DNA of 64,000 nucleotides from Rhabdophis nuchalis (Eukaryota; Chordata; Lepidosauria; Squamata; Natricidae), in contig CM077644.1 in the NCBI GenBank assembly GCA_039707465.1, positions 83,894,375 to 83,958,374 of the forward strand, read 5' to 3'. Within the stretch, counting starts at the first letter, position 1; every line of letters begins with the position of its first letter. Below the pieces are notes generated by a model. The model saw nothing but the letters and a program-made list of their open reading frames with translations. It ran no database searches and was not told the DNA's origin. This document shows positions 1 to 10,012 of this stretch, one piece after another. Position numbers and translations under genes: made by a program.

Positions 1-201
1 GCCATTTTGAGCGCCCGGAAGGCTCGGCGCCATTTTTGGGAGGACTGGCTTTCCGACGGCCATTTTTGTAAGTCAGATTCAGTCGCGCCGCCATTTTGGG
101 AGGGTCATCGCATTGCGGCGGCCATTTTGGTGAGGCAATTCGGTGCGCCCGCCATTTTGAGCTTAGCATTACGTTCGGGACTGGGCCTGTTCGCAGCGAC
201 C
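1..201 (+). repeat. Six-copy GCCATTTTG array in the 5' leader of DIRS copy 1
   Basis: The core GCCATTTTG or GCCATTTTT occurs at 1, 29, 59, 90, 121 and 151, so at a period of 28-31 bp; the bases between cores are GC-rich and poorly conserved. The copy near 88 reads CGCCGCCATTTTGG, which matches the known YY1 site (CAAnATGGCGGC on the other strand). The array ends about 40 bp before the likely gag ATG at 202 and may continue left of the window. The frame of gag happens to be open across it. A promoter or leader role is inferred from position and motif. Confidence 0.7.
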
Positions 202-1875
202 ATGGCCGACAGCGCCGCCTTGCCTCCCGATGCCCCAGAGGAGCGCCAGGGAGCCCCGATTCCGAGTATCACCCAGGGGGCCTCACTCTCGCCAGCCTTA
301 CTGCCTCCGGCCACGACCACCAACAGGGCCAGGGAGCCGGACAAAGATGGGGCCAAACAGCGTAAGGACAAGGCCAAGAAGCCGTCCAAGGCAAAGGCTA
401 AAACTAAGCACTTAGACGGGGCCCGGACCCAGACCACTAGGGACTCTACCCCCCAGGGGGCTCTGCCTCCCCTCTCAGCGGTTCGAGAGATGGCGCCGGG
501 GCCTTTCAGTCCACTTCTGACGATTGACACCTCTGGCATTTGGGGCCAGGCCTCATTTCCGGGTTCTGGCCAGTCCGTGGGGACCCCTCAGTTGCGCTCT
601 GATGCGTACTTCACCCCAGCCTCAATTACACCTTTGGGTGACTGGTCTGCCTATGGGGCCATGAACCACCGTGCCCAAGGCTCTGCAACTCCCCTTTTCC
701 TGGATATCATCTCGGAGGCAATTCGTCAAGGTATCGCAGCCAGCCTACACGATCGCCCCCAACAGCCTGTGACTGCTCCTGCAGCTGTCGCCCCGAGGAA
801 GGGGACTACGACCGCGGTGGCCGCTGAGCCTGCCTCGGTGGCTTCTGATGATGGTGATCTAAGGGAAATCACCCTGTCTGATGACGACACTGCCGCCCCC
901 GAGAAGCCCAAGAAAACGGGTCTCTTCCCACCAGAACTTTTCACCCCATTACTGGCCGAAGCAAAGGTGGCTTCGGCCATTCAGAATATACCAGGCGCCC
1001 CAACGCCGTCCACCTCCACAAGTGCCTGGTTCCGCGAGGGCACGAAGCAGGCGGACATCATACCTATTCCCCAGTTATTTTTGGACGCCGTCCAGAGGCA
1101 ATGTGGGGCTCCGGCTGTGGGCCCTGCCCCCTCGACATCCGACAAGCGCTTCTATGCTGTTGAGGAATCACTTGACAAGCTCCTGCGCTGGCTGTCTGTC
1201 GACACCCCCATTTCCGCCCTTCAGTCGGCGACCAATTTTCCTGGGTCGCAGGAGGAGGTCCTCAGGCCCGAGGACAAACGAGCCGACCAGACTCTCCAGC
1301 GGGCGGCCACTGCGGCGTCATTCTTCTCCAGGTCCAGCCTTACGTGGCTCCAGCAGCTACAAGAAAAGATTCCCCTGGCCGATACTAGAGCACACCAAGA
1401 CCTTAACAAGGTCATAGCGGCCACGCAATTCTCCTCGGATGCGACGCTAAGTGCGACCAAGTTCGCAGCAAGAGCTATGTCCTCCTCGATTGCATCCCGC
1501 AGGCTGCTATGGCTGAGACAATGGCAGGCAGATGTTCGTCATAAATGGAAGCTTGCAACTGGGCCATTCCAGGGAGACTCACTATTTGGGGAGTCCCTTA
1601 CTCCGCTTCTCATAGAGGGTAGGGATAAACGCAAGGTGTTACCCTCCACTTTGAGGAGGGGTTTTCCCAGGCCTACCCCGTATACCAGAAGGCCGCCTTT
1701 CCGGCCACACGACTACAACCCCCCCGCTAGGGGCTATGATTACAACCAAGGGAATTTTCGATCACAGGTTTTTTTTTTATCAGCGCCAACGTTTCCAGCC
1801 CTCGCGCCCCCAGAGAGGCAATCAACCGAGGCGGCCCTTTCGTGGGGGGGGGGGAACCGGTTCGGCCGCAGATAA
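202..1875 (+). pseudogene. DIRS gag-like protein
   Basis: This frame would encode about 557 residues from the ATG at 202, chosen for its strong context (gcgaccATGg) and its place just after the repeat array; the frame is open to position 7, so an upstream start is possible. The N-terminal part is rich in Pro, Ala and Lys. The middle (about 1375-1600) holds the stretches HQDLNKV and LWLRQWQ, also found in copy 2. The C-terminus is Arg/Gly-rich, as expected for an RNA-binding gag tail. A T10 run (1769-1778) and a G11 run (1844-1854) push the segment between them into frame 2: the expected Arg/Gly-rich residues there are read in that frame, and the frame returns after the G run to end in GRR-stop. 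Function is inferred from position and similarity to copy 2. Confidence 0.75.
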
Positions 1876-2884
1876 TGCTCCTCATCGGTTCCCCATTGGT
1901 GCCCGCCTCCTGCACTTTGCGGAGCAATGGGAGATTACTACCTCCGACCGGTGGGTTAGGGATACGGTCCGCTTTGGACTGTCCCTTGAATTTCTGGCCC
2001 CTCCTCCGAATTTCTTTATTCGTTCACCTGTTTCCCAGAACCCCCAGAGGCAGCTCCTCATGAGGGAGGCCATTGACCACCTGTTAGATATTGAGGCCAT
2101 CCAGGAGGTCCCGTTGGACCAATGGCACCAAGGGTTCTATTCTGTTCTTTTCGTCATCCCGAAGGCCTCCGGCGGTTGGAGGGCCATTTTAAATTTAAAA
2201 ATGTTGAATGTGTATTTACGTGTTAAAAAGTTCAAAATGCATTCTTTACTCACCATTTTGGAGTGTTTAAGAGGGGGGGACCTCCTGTCTTCAATTGATC
2301 TTACGGAGGCCTACCTCCATGTGCCAATACATGAAGACCATCGTTGTTATTTATGTTTCTGTTACTTATCTCAACATTATCAATATAGGGCGTTGCCGTT
2401 TGGCCTTTCATCGGCTCCGCGTGTCTTTACTAAGCTTCTGGCGGTGATTGCAGCACACCTACGTTGCATCCCGGTGAGGGTGCTCTGTTACCTGGATGAC
2501 ATCTTGGTTCAGTCGACCTCGATTGAGACAGCGCAGACGGATCTGCAAATCACTTTAGACACATTGCAGGCACACGGTTTTTCCATCAATACCCCCAAGA
2601 GCCACCTTGATCCTTCAACTCGCATTTTACACTTGGGAACTTGGATTGACACTGTTGCTGAACAGGTGTCCCTCTCTGAGGAGCGTATAGACACAATTAG
2701 AACCCTTGCCTCTCAGGTCAGGGGTGAGCCGAGGCCCACTTTGGCTACCCTATCCAGGCTACTGGGGTTAATGGTATCCACATTTTACATTGTTCCGTGG
2801 GCCAGATTACATTCCTGGGAACTTCAATGGTTCCTGGTACCTTTCCAGAGGTCTGACGCTTCATCTACGCTACACAGAGTGTGA
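1736..2884 (+). pseudogene. DIRS reverse transcriptase domain
   Basis: Reading frame 2 overlaps the gag end. The reverse transcriptase proper begins around 1880. Recognisable blocks are PKASGGWRAILNLK, SSIDLTEAYLHVP, ALPFGLSSAPRVFTK and the catalytic YLDD at 2489-2500. The enzyme would copy the element RNA into DNA. The frame stops at a TGA (2882-2884) where copy 2 reads straight through; homology resumes in the same frame directly after it. The stop may come from CGA by CpG deamination. The upstream 140 bases of this frame hold the shifted gag tail and are probably not part of the RT. Confidence 0.85.
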
Positions 2885-3725
2885 CTCCCGGGGGATGTTA
2901 GGCACTCCATGGACTGGTGGACGTCGTCAGCCATCACAAGAGGGTCTCACTTCCGGGTGGAGGATAGGATCGTCATCACCACAGATGCCAGCTTAACTGG
3001 CTGGGGCGCTCACCTGGGTGCCCACACAGCCCAAGGGTTGTGGGATAGTGCGGAGACCACGTTACCTATCAATATGCTGGAACTCAGAGCGATAAGGTTG
3101 GCCCTCCTTCACTTCGAACAAATGGTCCGCGGAGGCCATGTCCTGATACTTACCGATAACATGACGGCCAAGGCCCACATTAATAGACTCTAGGTCGGCT
3201 CAATTCATGCAGGAAGCCCGGATACTGGGGGCTTGGGCGGAGACAAGGCTGGTGTCCCTTACGGCGGAAGATATTTCGGGGGTGGACAATGTCCGGGCAG
3301 ATTGGCTAAGCAGATCGATGGTTGACCCTGCCGAATGGCAATTACACCCTTTTCTTTTCCAGGAGATTACCAGACGGTTTGGACTTCCAGTGGTCGATCT
3401 TTTCGCCTCCCCGAGCAACGCACAGCTTCCCCGGTTCCTGTCCCGGTTCCGAGCCCCAGGGGAAGAGGGAGTGGACGCTCTTCGACACTCCTGGCCTCGG
3501 GGCCTCCTGTATGCCTTCCCGCCGACAGCCCTACTGGCGAGGGTCATTCGACGCATCATTTATTGCAGGGCGGACATGGTCTTGGTGGCCCCTCATTGGC
3601 CGAGACGGCCATGGTTTGCGGACCAGACTGCCCTGTCAGTGGAGCCAGCCTGGCGGATACCACCACACCGGATCAGGTTGCAACAGGGTTCGCTACGCCA
3701 CCCGGAGCTTCAGTGGCTCCACTGA
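2885..3725 (+). pseudogene. DIRS RNase H and methyltransferase-like region (split)
   Basis: The frame after the RT stop continues with the RNase H signature TTDASLTGWGAH (about 2978-3015), then LELRAIRLALLHFE and LTDNMTAKAH. At about 3190 the frame ends at a TAG; homology with copy 2 resumes in frame 3 from about 3207 with WAETRLVSLTAEDISGVDN and WLSRSMVDPAEWQ, so a small deletion shifted the frame. The next part (DLFASPSNAQLPRFLS, YAFPPTALLARVIR) matches the segment between RNase H and recombinase described in DIRS elements as adenine-methyltransferase-like. RNase H removes RNA from the RNA/DNA hybrid during copying; the methyltransferase role is uncertain. Confidence 0.8.
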
Positions 3726-4809
3726 CCGTGTGGCGGTTGAGAGGGAGGCCCTGAGTCAGGCTAATTTCTTGGTTAGGGTTATGGACACTATCCAGGTCGC
3801 ACGGCGTCCATCCACCGTATGCATTTATAACGCCACTTGGCGGGCTTTCAGCACCTGGTGTGGTGAAAAGGGGTTTAGCCCGGTGGAAGCTTCCATCTCC
3901 CTAGTTTTAGACTTTTTACAGGATGGTCTGGATAAGGGATTGGCCCCCAATACACTCCGAAGGCAGGTAGCTGCGCTCTCTTCGGTACTTAGTGGCAGTA
4001 ATGGTGTTTCCTTGTCCCAACACTCCGTGATTAAGAAGTTTTTAAAAGGAGCTCGCAACCTACGGCCGACTGTGGTACATAGGTACCCCTCATGGGAATT
4101 ACAGATGGTTCTTGAGTCTCTCACCAAGCCGCCTTTTGAGCCACTAGTGACCGCCTCTTTGGAACATCTGACCCTGAAGGTAGTGTTCCTCGTAGCTATA
4201 ACCTCAGCCAGGAGGATTTCTCAGCTTCACGCTCTCTTAATCAGGGAGAACCTATGCACCTTCCACGATGATAGGGTGGTCTTACGCCTGGACCCCTGCT
4301 TCACGCCTAAGGTGGGGTCTTGGTTCCACAGGTCCCAGGAGGTGGTCCTCCCCAATTTTTGCCCGGATCCACCTTGCCCCCAGTGGAATGGGGACCAGGC
4401 TCTGGACGTGCGTAGGGCGTTGAGGATTTACATCGACAGGACAGCAGACTTTAGGTTAACGGAATCCCTTTTTGTAGCCTTTCAGGAACAGACCAGGGGT
4501 CATAAGGTATCTGTTTCCACGGTGGGCAGGTGGATTAAGTCCTGCATTGGAAAAGCATACAGGATTGCACAGCGGGAGGTTCCGGGCGGTATCACCGCCC
4601 ACTCTACATGGAGCGCGTCTACATCGGTGGCCTGGGCCACTCACGCTTCCATTGCTGAAATTTGTAGGGCGGCCACGTGGTCATCACCGTCTCCCTTTAT
4701 TCAACACTATAAGTTGGACGGATTTGCATCTTCTGATGCGGATTTCGGTCGCAGAGTTCTGCAATCCGTGTACCCCTTGGTTGAGGGCCAGTCTTCTACC
4801 CACCCTTAA
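3322..4809 (+). pseudogene. DIRS tyrosine recombinase (active-site arginine replaced)
   Basis: This is an uninterrupted frame, but only from about 3720 does it look like the recombinase; the earlier part overlaps the RNase H/methyltransferase frame. An SAM-like N-terminal region (TVCIYNATWRAFSTWC, LAPNTLRRQVAAL) precedes the catalytic domain. The first arginine lies in TSARRIS (4210-4215), the histidine in HST-W (4600-4602), and the nucleophilic tyrosine in QHYKLD (4708-4710). The second arginine of the HxxR motif is Trp (TGG, 4609-4611), whereas copy 2 has HSTR; a CpG C-to-T change explains it. Tyrosine recombinases need both arginines, so this protein should be inactive even if made. Confidence 0.85.
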
Positions 4810-4829
4810 GGACTATCCGGTTTGGGTAT

Positions 4830-4920
4830 GTCCCATTCATGGATGCTATCCCCACCTTCTGGAGAAAGAGCATTGGTACTTATCTGATACGCCTTTTCTA
4901 AGAAGGTGGGGATAGCATCC
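4830..4920 (+). repeat. Internal complementary region of DIRS copy 1
   Basis: The segment forms an inverted repeat: GGATGCTATCCCCACC near 4841 pairs with the complement ending at 4920. Its right half (about 4862-4920) is the reverse complement, with a few changes, of the right tip at 5156-5212. Its left half should therefore be the complement of the unseen left tip. In DIRS elements this region templates the joining of the two ends into a circle. Confidence 0.85.
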
Positions 4921-4986
4921 AGCCGCATCCTGAACTTCGAAGACTGGCCGGGGGACGTGTGTCTTGGTTTTCTGTTTGATCTTCTC

Positions 4987-4992
4987 AATAAA
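4987..4992 (+). terminator. Candidate poly(A) signal of DIRS copy 1
   Basis: AATAAA lies 180 bases after the recombinase stop and between the internal complementary region and the right inverted repeat, a sensible place for 3' processing. T-rich DNA follows. No cleavage site can be shown from sequence alone. Confidence 0.45.
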
Positions 4993-5047
4993 GTTAGTTT
5001 TTTTCTTCGGGTTTGGATAAACGCTTGGAGTCTGTGTATTGGTTTTC

Positions 5048-5212
5048 TTCGCCGAAAGCTGGGAGGAGCCTAATGCAGCGACCTTATATAGGGCAACTAA
5101 TTAATTATTAAACAGACTCAGTCCAATCAGAGAACTGGCAGAGTTAACCCATTCATGGATGCTATCCCCACCTTCTTAGAAGAGGCGTATCAGGTAAGTA
5201 CCAACACTCTTT
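5048..5212 (+). repeat. Right inverted terminal repeat of DIRS copy 1
   Basis: It aligns with the right terminal repeat of copy 2 (22460-22618): a TATA-like TTATATA, the AATTAATTA motif, a CAGTCCAATCAGAG block and the terminal GGATGCTATC block are shared. The last part includes CAGGTAAGTA at 5191-5200, an exact 5' splice-donor consensus. The partner left repeat is outside the window. Confidence 0.8.
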
Positions 5213-6517
5213 TCCATGTATCAAACTTTAATCTGTATTAGCATAAATCTTGGGAACAGAACAGTTGCTTATTTTTTTCTTTGGTGTGCAAGCATTCCTG
5301 TTCTCATTTTCTTTTCTTTTCATTTTAAGTGAGTGTTACTGTGTTCAGGCAACAGATTGAAAAGAACAACGACTCTCAGAGAGCAAAGGTGAAGAGCCTG
5401 CAACTTTCATCTAGTTGTAGCAAGGCACAGTCATTTCAAAAGGAATGAAAAGTCCAGTGCATTTATTCAAACATCCTTTATTCTGACATGAATGCATAAA
5501 CTCATATGTTGTAGAAATACGAATGGATATGAGCAGGACCTCTGTTAGCAACATTCAGGAAACAGGCCAATTTATCTGTCTGTAGCAACAATGCTCAAGA
5601 CAATGATAAAAAGCTTCCTTCTGTGGCTCCTGGTATAACACTATTCCTTCTTTAACAGTGGTTTCAAGTCATGTATCATTCTGGAGGTCTGTGCCCCCTA
5701 CAAGGAATCTCCCACTATAGCCTTGGAAATACATTATTTTCCAATTTCTTTGGAAAAGCCGTTTTGTGAAAAAGCTGGGCTTTCCTTGTCCTCATTAGGT
5801 TTAGAATCTGTATTCCCATTGGTGGAGAATCCAGCTTACATATTTCCCAGATTCTCACTCCAGTGTAGCAGGTTGGCAAGATACACATACATTGGTTCTG
5901 GCATGTCCGGCACAGAGGAGGGAGAAATAAATATGTGGAAATGCCACAGACATTTTTCGTTTTCTTCCTCCTTTTTGAAAGTCAGGGAAGGCAGATAGGT
6001 AGAGGTGCAATTTGGCAGGTGACACATATTTGGCTGGAAGCAGAAAAATTGAGCTTTCAATGGAAACATGCCCATCCTCATGATGTTCCAATGTTTATAG
6101 TTTCATATCAGGGCAACGCTGTCTGGAAATACCCTAAAAAACTACAGAGGAAAAATGACAATTGCCAGTGAGATTTCTCTCTCTCTCCCTGTCCCTTTTC
6201 CCGTCTCCCCCCATCTCTTCCTGTTTTGCATGTGTTCATATAATAACTGCCATTTTTTATTTACAAGCATTTTGATAGTTATGCACATCACAGCATCTTG
6301 CTACACATTTAAGCATAGATATATATTTTTGGTGTGGTAACTGGAGAAGGAAGAATAGTAGGATTTGATTCATAATATAGCAATGAGTTTACAAACCAGA
6401 CATTTTATACTTTAGCAATGTTGCTCCTGTTTATTTTTGCAGTAATATATGCATTAAGATTTGTATTACATTTGAACATTACTGTATTTCTACAAACCTC
6501 TGTGAAACTGTATTCAC
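5213..6517. other. No recognised feature
   Basis: AT-rich DNA. The frame at 5723-5998 is short and has no recognisable domain. I see no splice-bounded exon or repeat family here. Confidence 0.4.
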
Positions 6518-6589
6518 TCATACATACATACATACATACATACATACATACATACATACATACATACATACATACATACATACATACAT
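6518..6589. repeat. (CATA)n microsatellite
   Basis: About 18 uninterrupted copies of a four-base unit. It directly abuts the fold-back SINE that follows. Confidence 0.95.
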
Positions 6590-7041
6590 TTGTGTCACAA
6601 CACCCTGGTAAGCCCTAATTAAGGGAGGAAGCAATCTGCTTTCCTTTTCTGTCTTTCAGCTCTTCACTAGACACCATCACAAAACCTAACACACATGGAA
6701 ACAAAAGACAACGAAACTAATAGCTTTCTGTCTGCATGGTCTCTAGTGAAGAGCCGAAAGACAGAAAAGGAAAGCAGATTGCTTCCTCTCTTAATTGGGG
6801 CTTACCAGGGTGTTGTGACACAAGTATATACTTATTCCCCTGGCCAAGCTGATCAGGATAAGAACCTGTCATCTAGTGGCAATTACAACTGCCTCACATG
6901 TAACACTTCCCTGGTTCGAATCCCAGTAAGGGTATGGCTAGCTGATGAGAGCTAAATAGCTCAAAATAGATCTATCCTAGTCTCCCTCATTTATTTATTT
7001 ATCAGCTCAAAACCTAACACACACACACACACACACACACA
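6590..7041 (+). mobile_element. tRNA-derived SINE with an 80-bp fold-back head
   Basis: Arms 6591-6667 and about 6743-6829 are near-perfect inverted complements (TGTGTCACAACACCC against GGGTGTTGTGACACA). They are followed by a tRNA-like segment with a B-box GGTTCGAATCC (about 6914) and the tail motif GGCTAGCTGATGAGAGC, then a (CA)n tract at 7018-7041. The same tail occurs at 37163-37375 and 55232-55435. RNA polymerase III transcription is inferred from the B-box. I do not have a published family name for it. Confidence 0.7.
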
Positions 7042-7446
7042 TCAGAAAAGTATACAAATTAGATAAATAAGACAACATGCCATGAGATTACTACATCACT
7101 GTGATAAAAGATAGATGACAATAAATACTGCTGGGCAAATAGAACCAATTAATTAAAATGCCTGGGTAAATAGAAATGTTGAGTTGAAGCCAAATGCAAT
7201 TACAGCACTGGTGCCAATTACAACTCCTTGTAGGGCTTGTACTTCAATTTGGAACTACAAACCATTAGAAAGATATCTGCCTTTTTGTATCCAAGTTTAG
7301 ATCATGGTTTGGGTAAAGCTATCCCAAAACCTATGAACATTATAGAACCCAACTCAGATGAAAAGGATCTGTAATTAATATGTTCAAAATATAAAAGATG
7401 AAGAAAAGCATATGACTCCCAACAGATATCAAGTAAAATTTTATTA

Positions 7447-8075
7447 AATACTAGCCTTACCGGGCCATGCGTTGCTGTGGCTTAGTCTAGTTAAATGGAA
7501 AAGAAAGAAAAGAGAAAGCACATGTTTCTAATATGTTTCAGGAAATGAATGCTATGGTAAATGACACAGCTCAATTCCTAGGCCCGCCCTCTGCCCGCCT
7601 TGCCTGTTTCACATTGGCGGTCTAGGCGGGAGAGGAAGGGTTTGCGCTGTAGAGTGAAGCGGGCCAAGGAGTGGCTGAAATTGGTGAGAAAGCCAAGGAG
7701 GCCACAGTAGGTTGAAGTCAAAATGGAATCGTAAAATACTTAGTATAGTGTGTGTTGCTTTTACCTGCCAAAGGTGTGACATCTATAAAATAGTAGGTAT
7801 ATAAAAAATGTTGGTATTCGAATTCAACGTTGTGTCAAAATTTCAAAGCAATCAGTGAAGAACTTTCAGAGATTTAAGATTTTGAACAAACGAACATTTA
7901 CATTTGCATTTACCTGTCACAGGTGTTACATCTATAATATAGGTATATAAAAACAGATGTGTGTTCAAATACAATGTTGTGTCAAAATTTCAAAGCAGTC
8001 GGTGAAGAACTTTTGGAGATTTAAGATTTTGAACAAATGAACATTTACATTTTTATTTATATAGATAACTCTTGA
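7447..8075 (+). mobile_element. RTE/BovB-like LINE 3' region
   Basis: It begins CCGGGCCATGCGTTGCTGTG and ends AACATTTACATTTTTATTTA then TATAGATA, ends I recognise from BovB/RTE-like 3' regions in squamates. No ORF survives. The last 300 bp consist of two diverged tandem copies of a 150-bp unit (about 7760-7909 and 7910-8060), each with TTGTGTCAAAATTTCAAAGC and a GAGATTTAAGATTTTGAAC block. Confidence 0.6.
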
Positions 8076-8561
8076 ATGTTCCATTGATATTTATTTGCCT
8101 AAGCTGTTTAGGAAGATCTTGAAGATCTTGAAGAAAAAAAGGGAAGAAATGCTGAGAGAGCCTGAGTTTTATACCCTCTCTAATGCCCCACCTTAGAGTT
8201 TCCTGTCCCTGTCCAAGAAATGTATTTCATTGGCTGTAAGACTCCCAGGAGGCAGGGGTCTTAGCTAACATTGTAGGCTGACTGTGTCCCAGGCCTGGCT
8301 GAATCTTCCTGGGTGATGTAATCTCTCCAAGAGCCAAGTGGTGAGTTCTGTTGCTCGATGGGTAGAGGACTAATCCTATCATCTCCTGAGGGCATGTCTT
8401 AATACCCTGGAGCTGAAGGGGGTAGATCTTTGTTATGTAGAATAAACTGGCTCAGGCCTTTATGGTCCACTGACAAAGGTTGAGTTTCTGCATCCCTTTT
8501 AGGGGAAATATTCTGCCCTTTTAATATCTCATTTTTCTAGGAGAGGTATAAGGTTGGACAC
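8076..8561. other. No recognised feature
   Basis: Single-copy-looking DNA with no ORF or repeat that I recognise. Confidence 0.35.
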
Positions 8562-8839
8562 CAGAAGTATTATTCAACAGGTTCTGACCAGTTTAGGAGA
8601 AATGGTAGCAGAAATTTTGAGTAGTTTGGGGAACCAGTAAATGCCACCTCTGATTGGCCTTGCCCCATCTATTCTCTGCCTCTCAAGTCCCAACTGATTG
8701 TGAAGGAATGGGGATTTTGGAGTGGGAAGGGAATGGAGATTTTACAGTATCCTTCCCCTGCCATGCCCATGAAGCCACACCCACCAAGCCAAGCCACGCC
8801 CACAGAACTGGTAGTAAAAAAAATTGAATCACGCCTTTG
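8562..8839 (-). mobile_element. Short non-autonomous hAT-like element, family A
   Basis: It begins CAGAAGTATTATTCAACAGG and ends GAATCACGCCTTTG, degenerate forms of the CAGTGGTGGGATTC ends shared by five other copies. Flanks TTGGACAC and TTGGATAT match at 6 of 8 positions. The interior has AAGCCACGCCCA-type motifs on the opposite strand to the copy at 26153-26441. There is no transposase. Confidence 0.6.
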
Positions 8840-9544
8840 TTGGATATCCAGTACAGAACAATAAAGTTACTTAGATTTTTTAAATTTGTTTTCTAGACCA
8901 GCTGTTTGAGACACTTCCTATGAAGAATAATTCATTATTTTACCTTCTCTTTCTAGGAATTTTTCCGTTTAACAAATGCTTTATGTCTGCCCTATGTTTT
9001 TCCAAGATTTACCTGCAGTGGCCCACCTGTTCCTTGGTATACTCAGATGAATAGACATTCAGCAACAGGTGTTGATGTTTACTCCAGCTTTCTTGCTCCA
9101 CTATGTTTTATTTTATTTCATTTATTTAAGTTTTTATATTGAGAAAATGAGATGCATCAAACTTTCAGCAGGCTTGTTCTTACTGTGGTTGGTGAAGATT
9201 TAAGTGTGTTTCCTCAGATCTGAATTGAAAGCAAAGCTATTTTTGTTTCATTATAACTCATAGCTAAGAACTCAATCCTAATTTTGAAAAATCTTCATAA
9301 TTATGTCTGAAAAATAATAATATATATCTAATACATTGTTGTAGTGATATTGATAGATTATACCTGCCATGTGGAGAGGATTTCAAGTCCAACCAACTGA
9401 CGAAGAAATAAAGCATATATTGGCTGAATATATAAAAGATAGCCAAGAATAAGCATCAAGGTAAAAGCATTCAGTAAATTCCATCAAAACTGGAATTTAC
9501 TGAATGTGCAGGAAGCAAAAGTGAATATAGAAATAATGTAATAA
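8840..9544. other. No recognised gene; contains a perfect 16-bp hairpin
   Basis: AT-rich DNA. The only structure is a perfect inverted repeat at 9468-9483 and 9491-9506 with a 7-base loop. Confidence 0.4.
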
Positions 9545-9995
9545 TACAAGGTCAGAATGCTGGCAAGGAAGAGCATTACATGGTCAATTTCTACAAAGGA
9601 CTGAGGGAAAAGTTCAAAAAAATAAAACTTGGCAATGGATTACAACTGGAACATTAAAAATGAAACTGAAGGATTGATTTTTGCTGCTCAATAACAAGCC
9701 AGTTGAACTGAGGCAAAGAAGGTAAAAAAAAAATGAATAAAGACTGATGAAGTCCTAGCTCACAACAAACCATATTTAACATGGTTGAACAAAGGAAGTA
9801 TGGATAATTGATGTGGAACTATCAGGTGATAGTACAATAGAAGACAAAAAATTGGACAAAATATCAAGATCTGAAAAAATTAGATTGAAAGATTATGGAA
9901 CAAATTGGTAGTCCCAGTGGTTATCAAAATACTAGAAAACATATTTAAAAAATATTGGATGAGAAAATCAGTAATGACTTATATTACCCAAATAC
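9545..9995 (+). pseudogene. R4/Dong-like LINE C-terminal remnant
   Basis: Broken frames hold, in order, EEHYMVNFYKGLREKF, LKMKLKDL and WIIDVELSGDSTIEDKK. These match the C-terminal part of an R4/Dong-type LINE polyprotein, whose end carries a restriction-like endonuclease; the WIIDV block with a following acidic residue is its most distinctive piece. Stops and frame changes are frequent, so no product is expected. The hAT element at 10013 follows directly. A related remnant lies on the other strand at 56715-56955. Clade assignment is by eye. Confidence 0.55.
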
Positions 9996-10012
9996 ATTGT
10001 AACATCTGAGGT

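Larger units (their letters stand above)
1..5212 (+). mobile_element. DIRS-like tyrosine-recombinase retrotransposon, copy 1 (left end outside window)
   Basis: The order gag, reverse transcriptase, RNase H plus methyltransferase-like segment, tyrosine recombinase, internal complementary region and right inverted terminal repeat is that of DIRS1-group retrotransposons, which lack an integrase and integrate a circular DNA by recombinase. The left inverted repeat lies before the window. The copy is degenerate: homopolymer indels in gag, a TGA at 2882, a frame change near 3190 and a replaced recombinase arginine. The right tip is placed at about 5212 by comparison with the internal complementary region and with copy 2. 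Confidence 0.9.

Noticed and set aside
1..160. CRISPR-like array from evenly spaced 9-base repeats
   Set aside because: Repeats are too short and the setting is a eukaryotic retroelement leader.
7..201. N-terminal extension of gag from the ATG at 7
   Set aside because: The translated part is the GCCATTTTG array; the ATG at 202 has the better context. The upstream frame is open, so this is not certain.
6900..6960. tRNA gene at the B-box GGTTCGAATCC
   Set aside because: A-box and acceptor stem do not fit a functional tRNA, and the segment recurs with the same non-tRNA tail at 37163 and 55232; it is a SINE.
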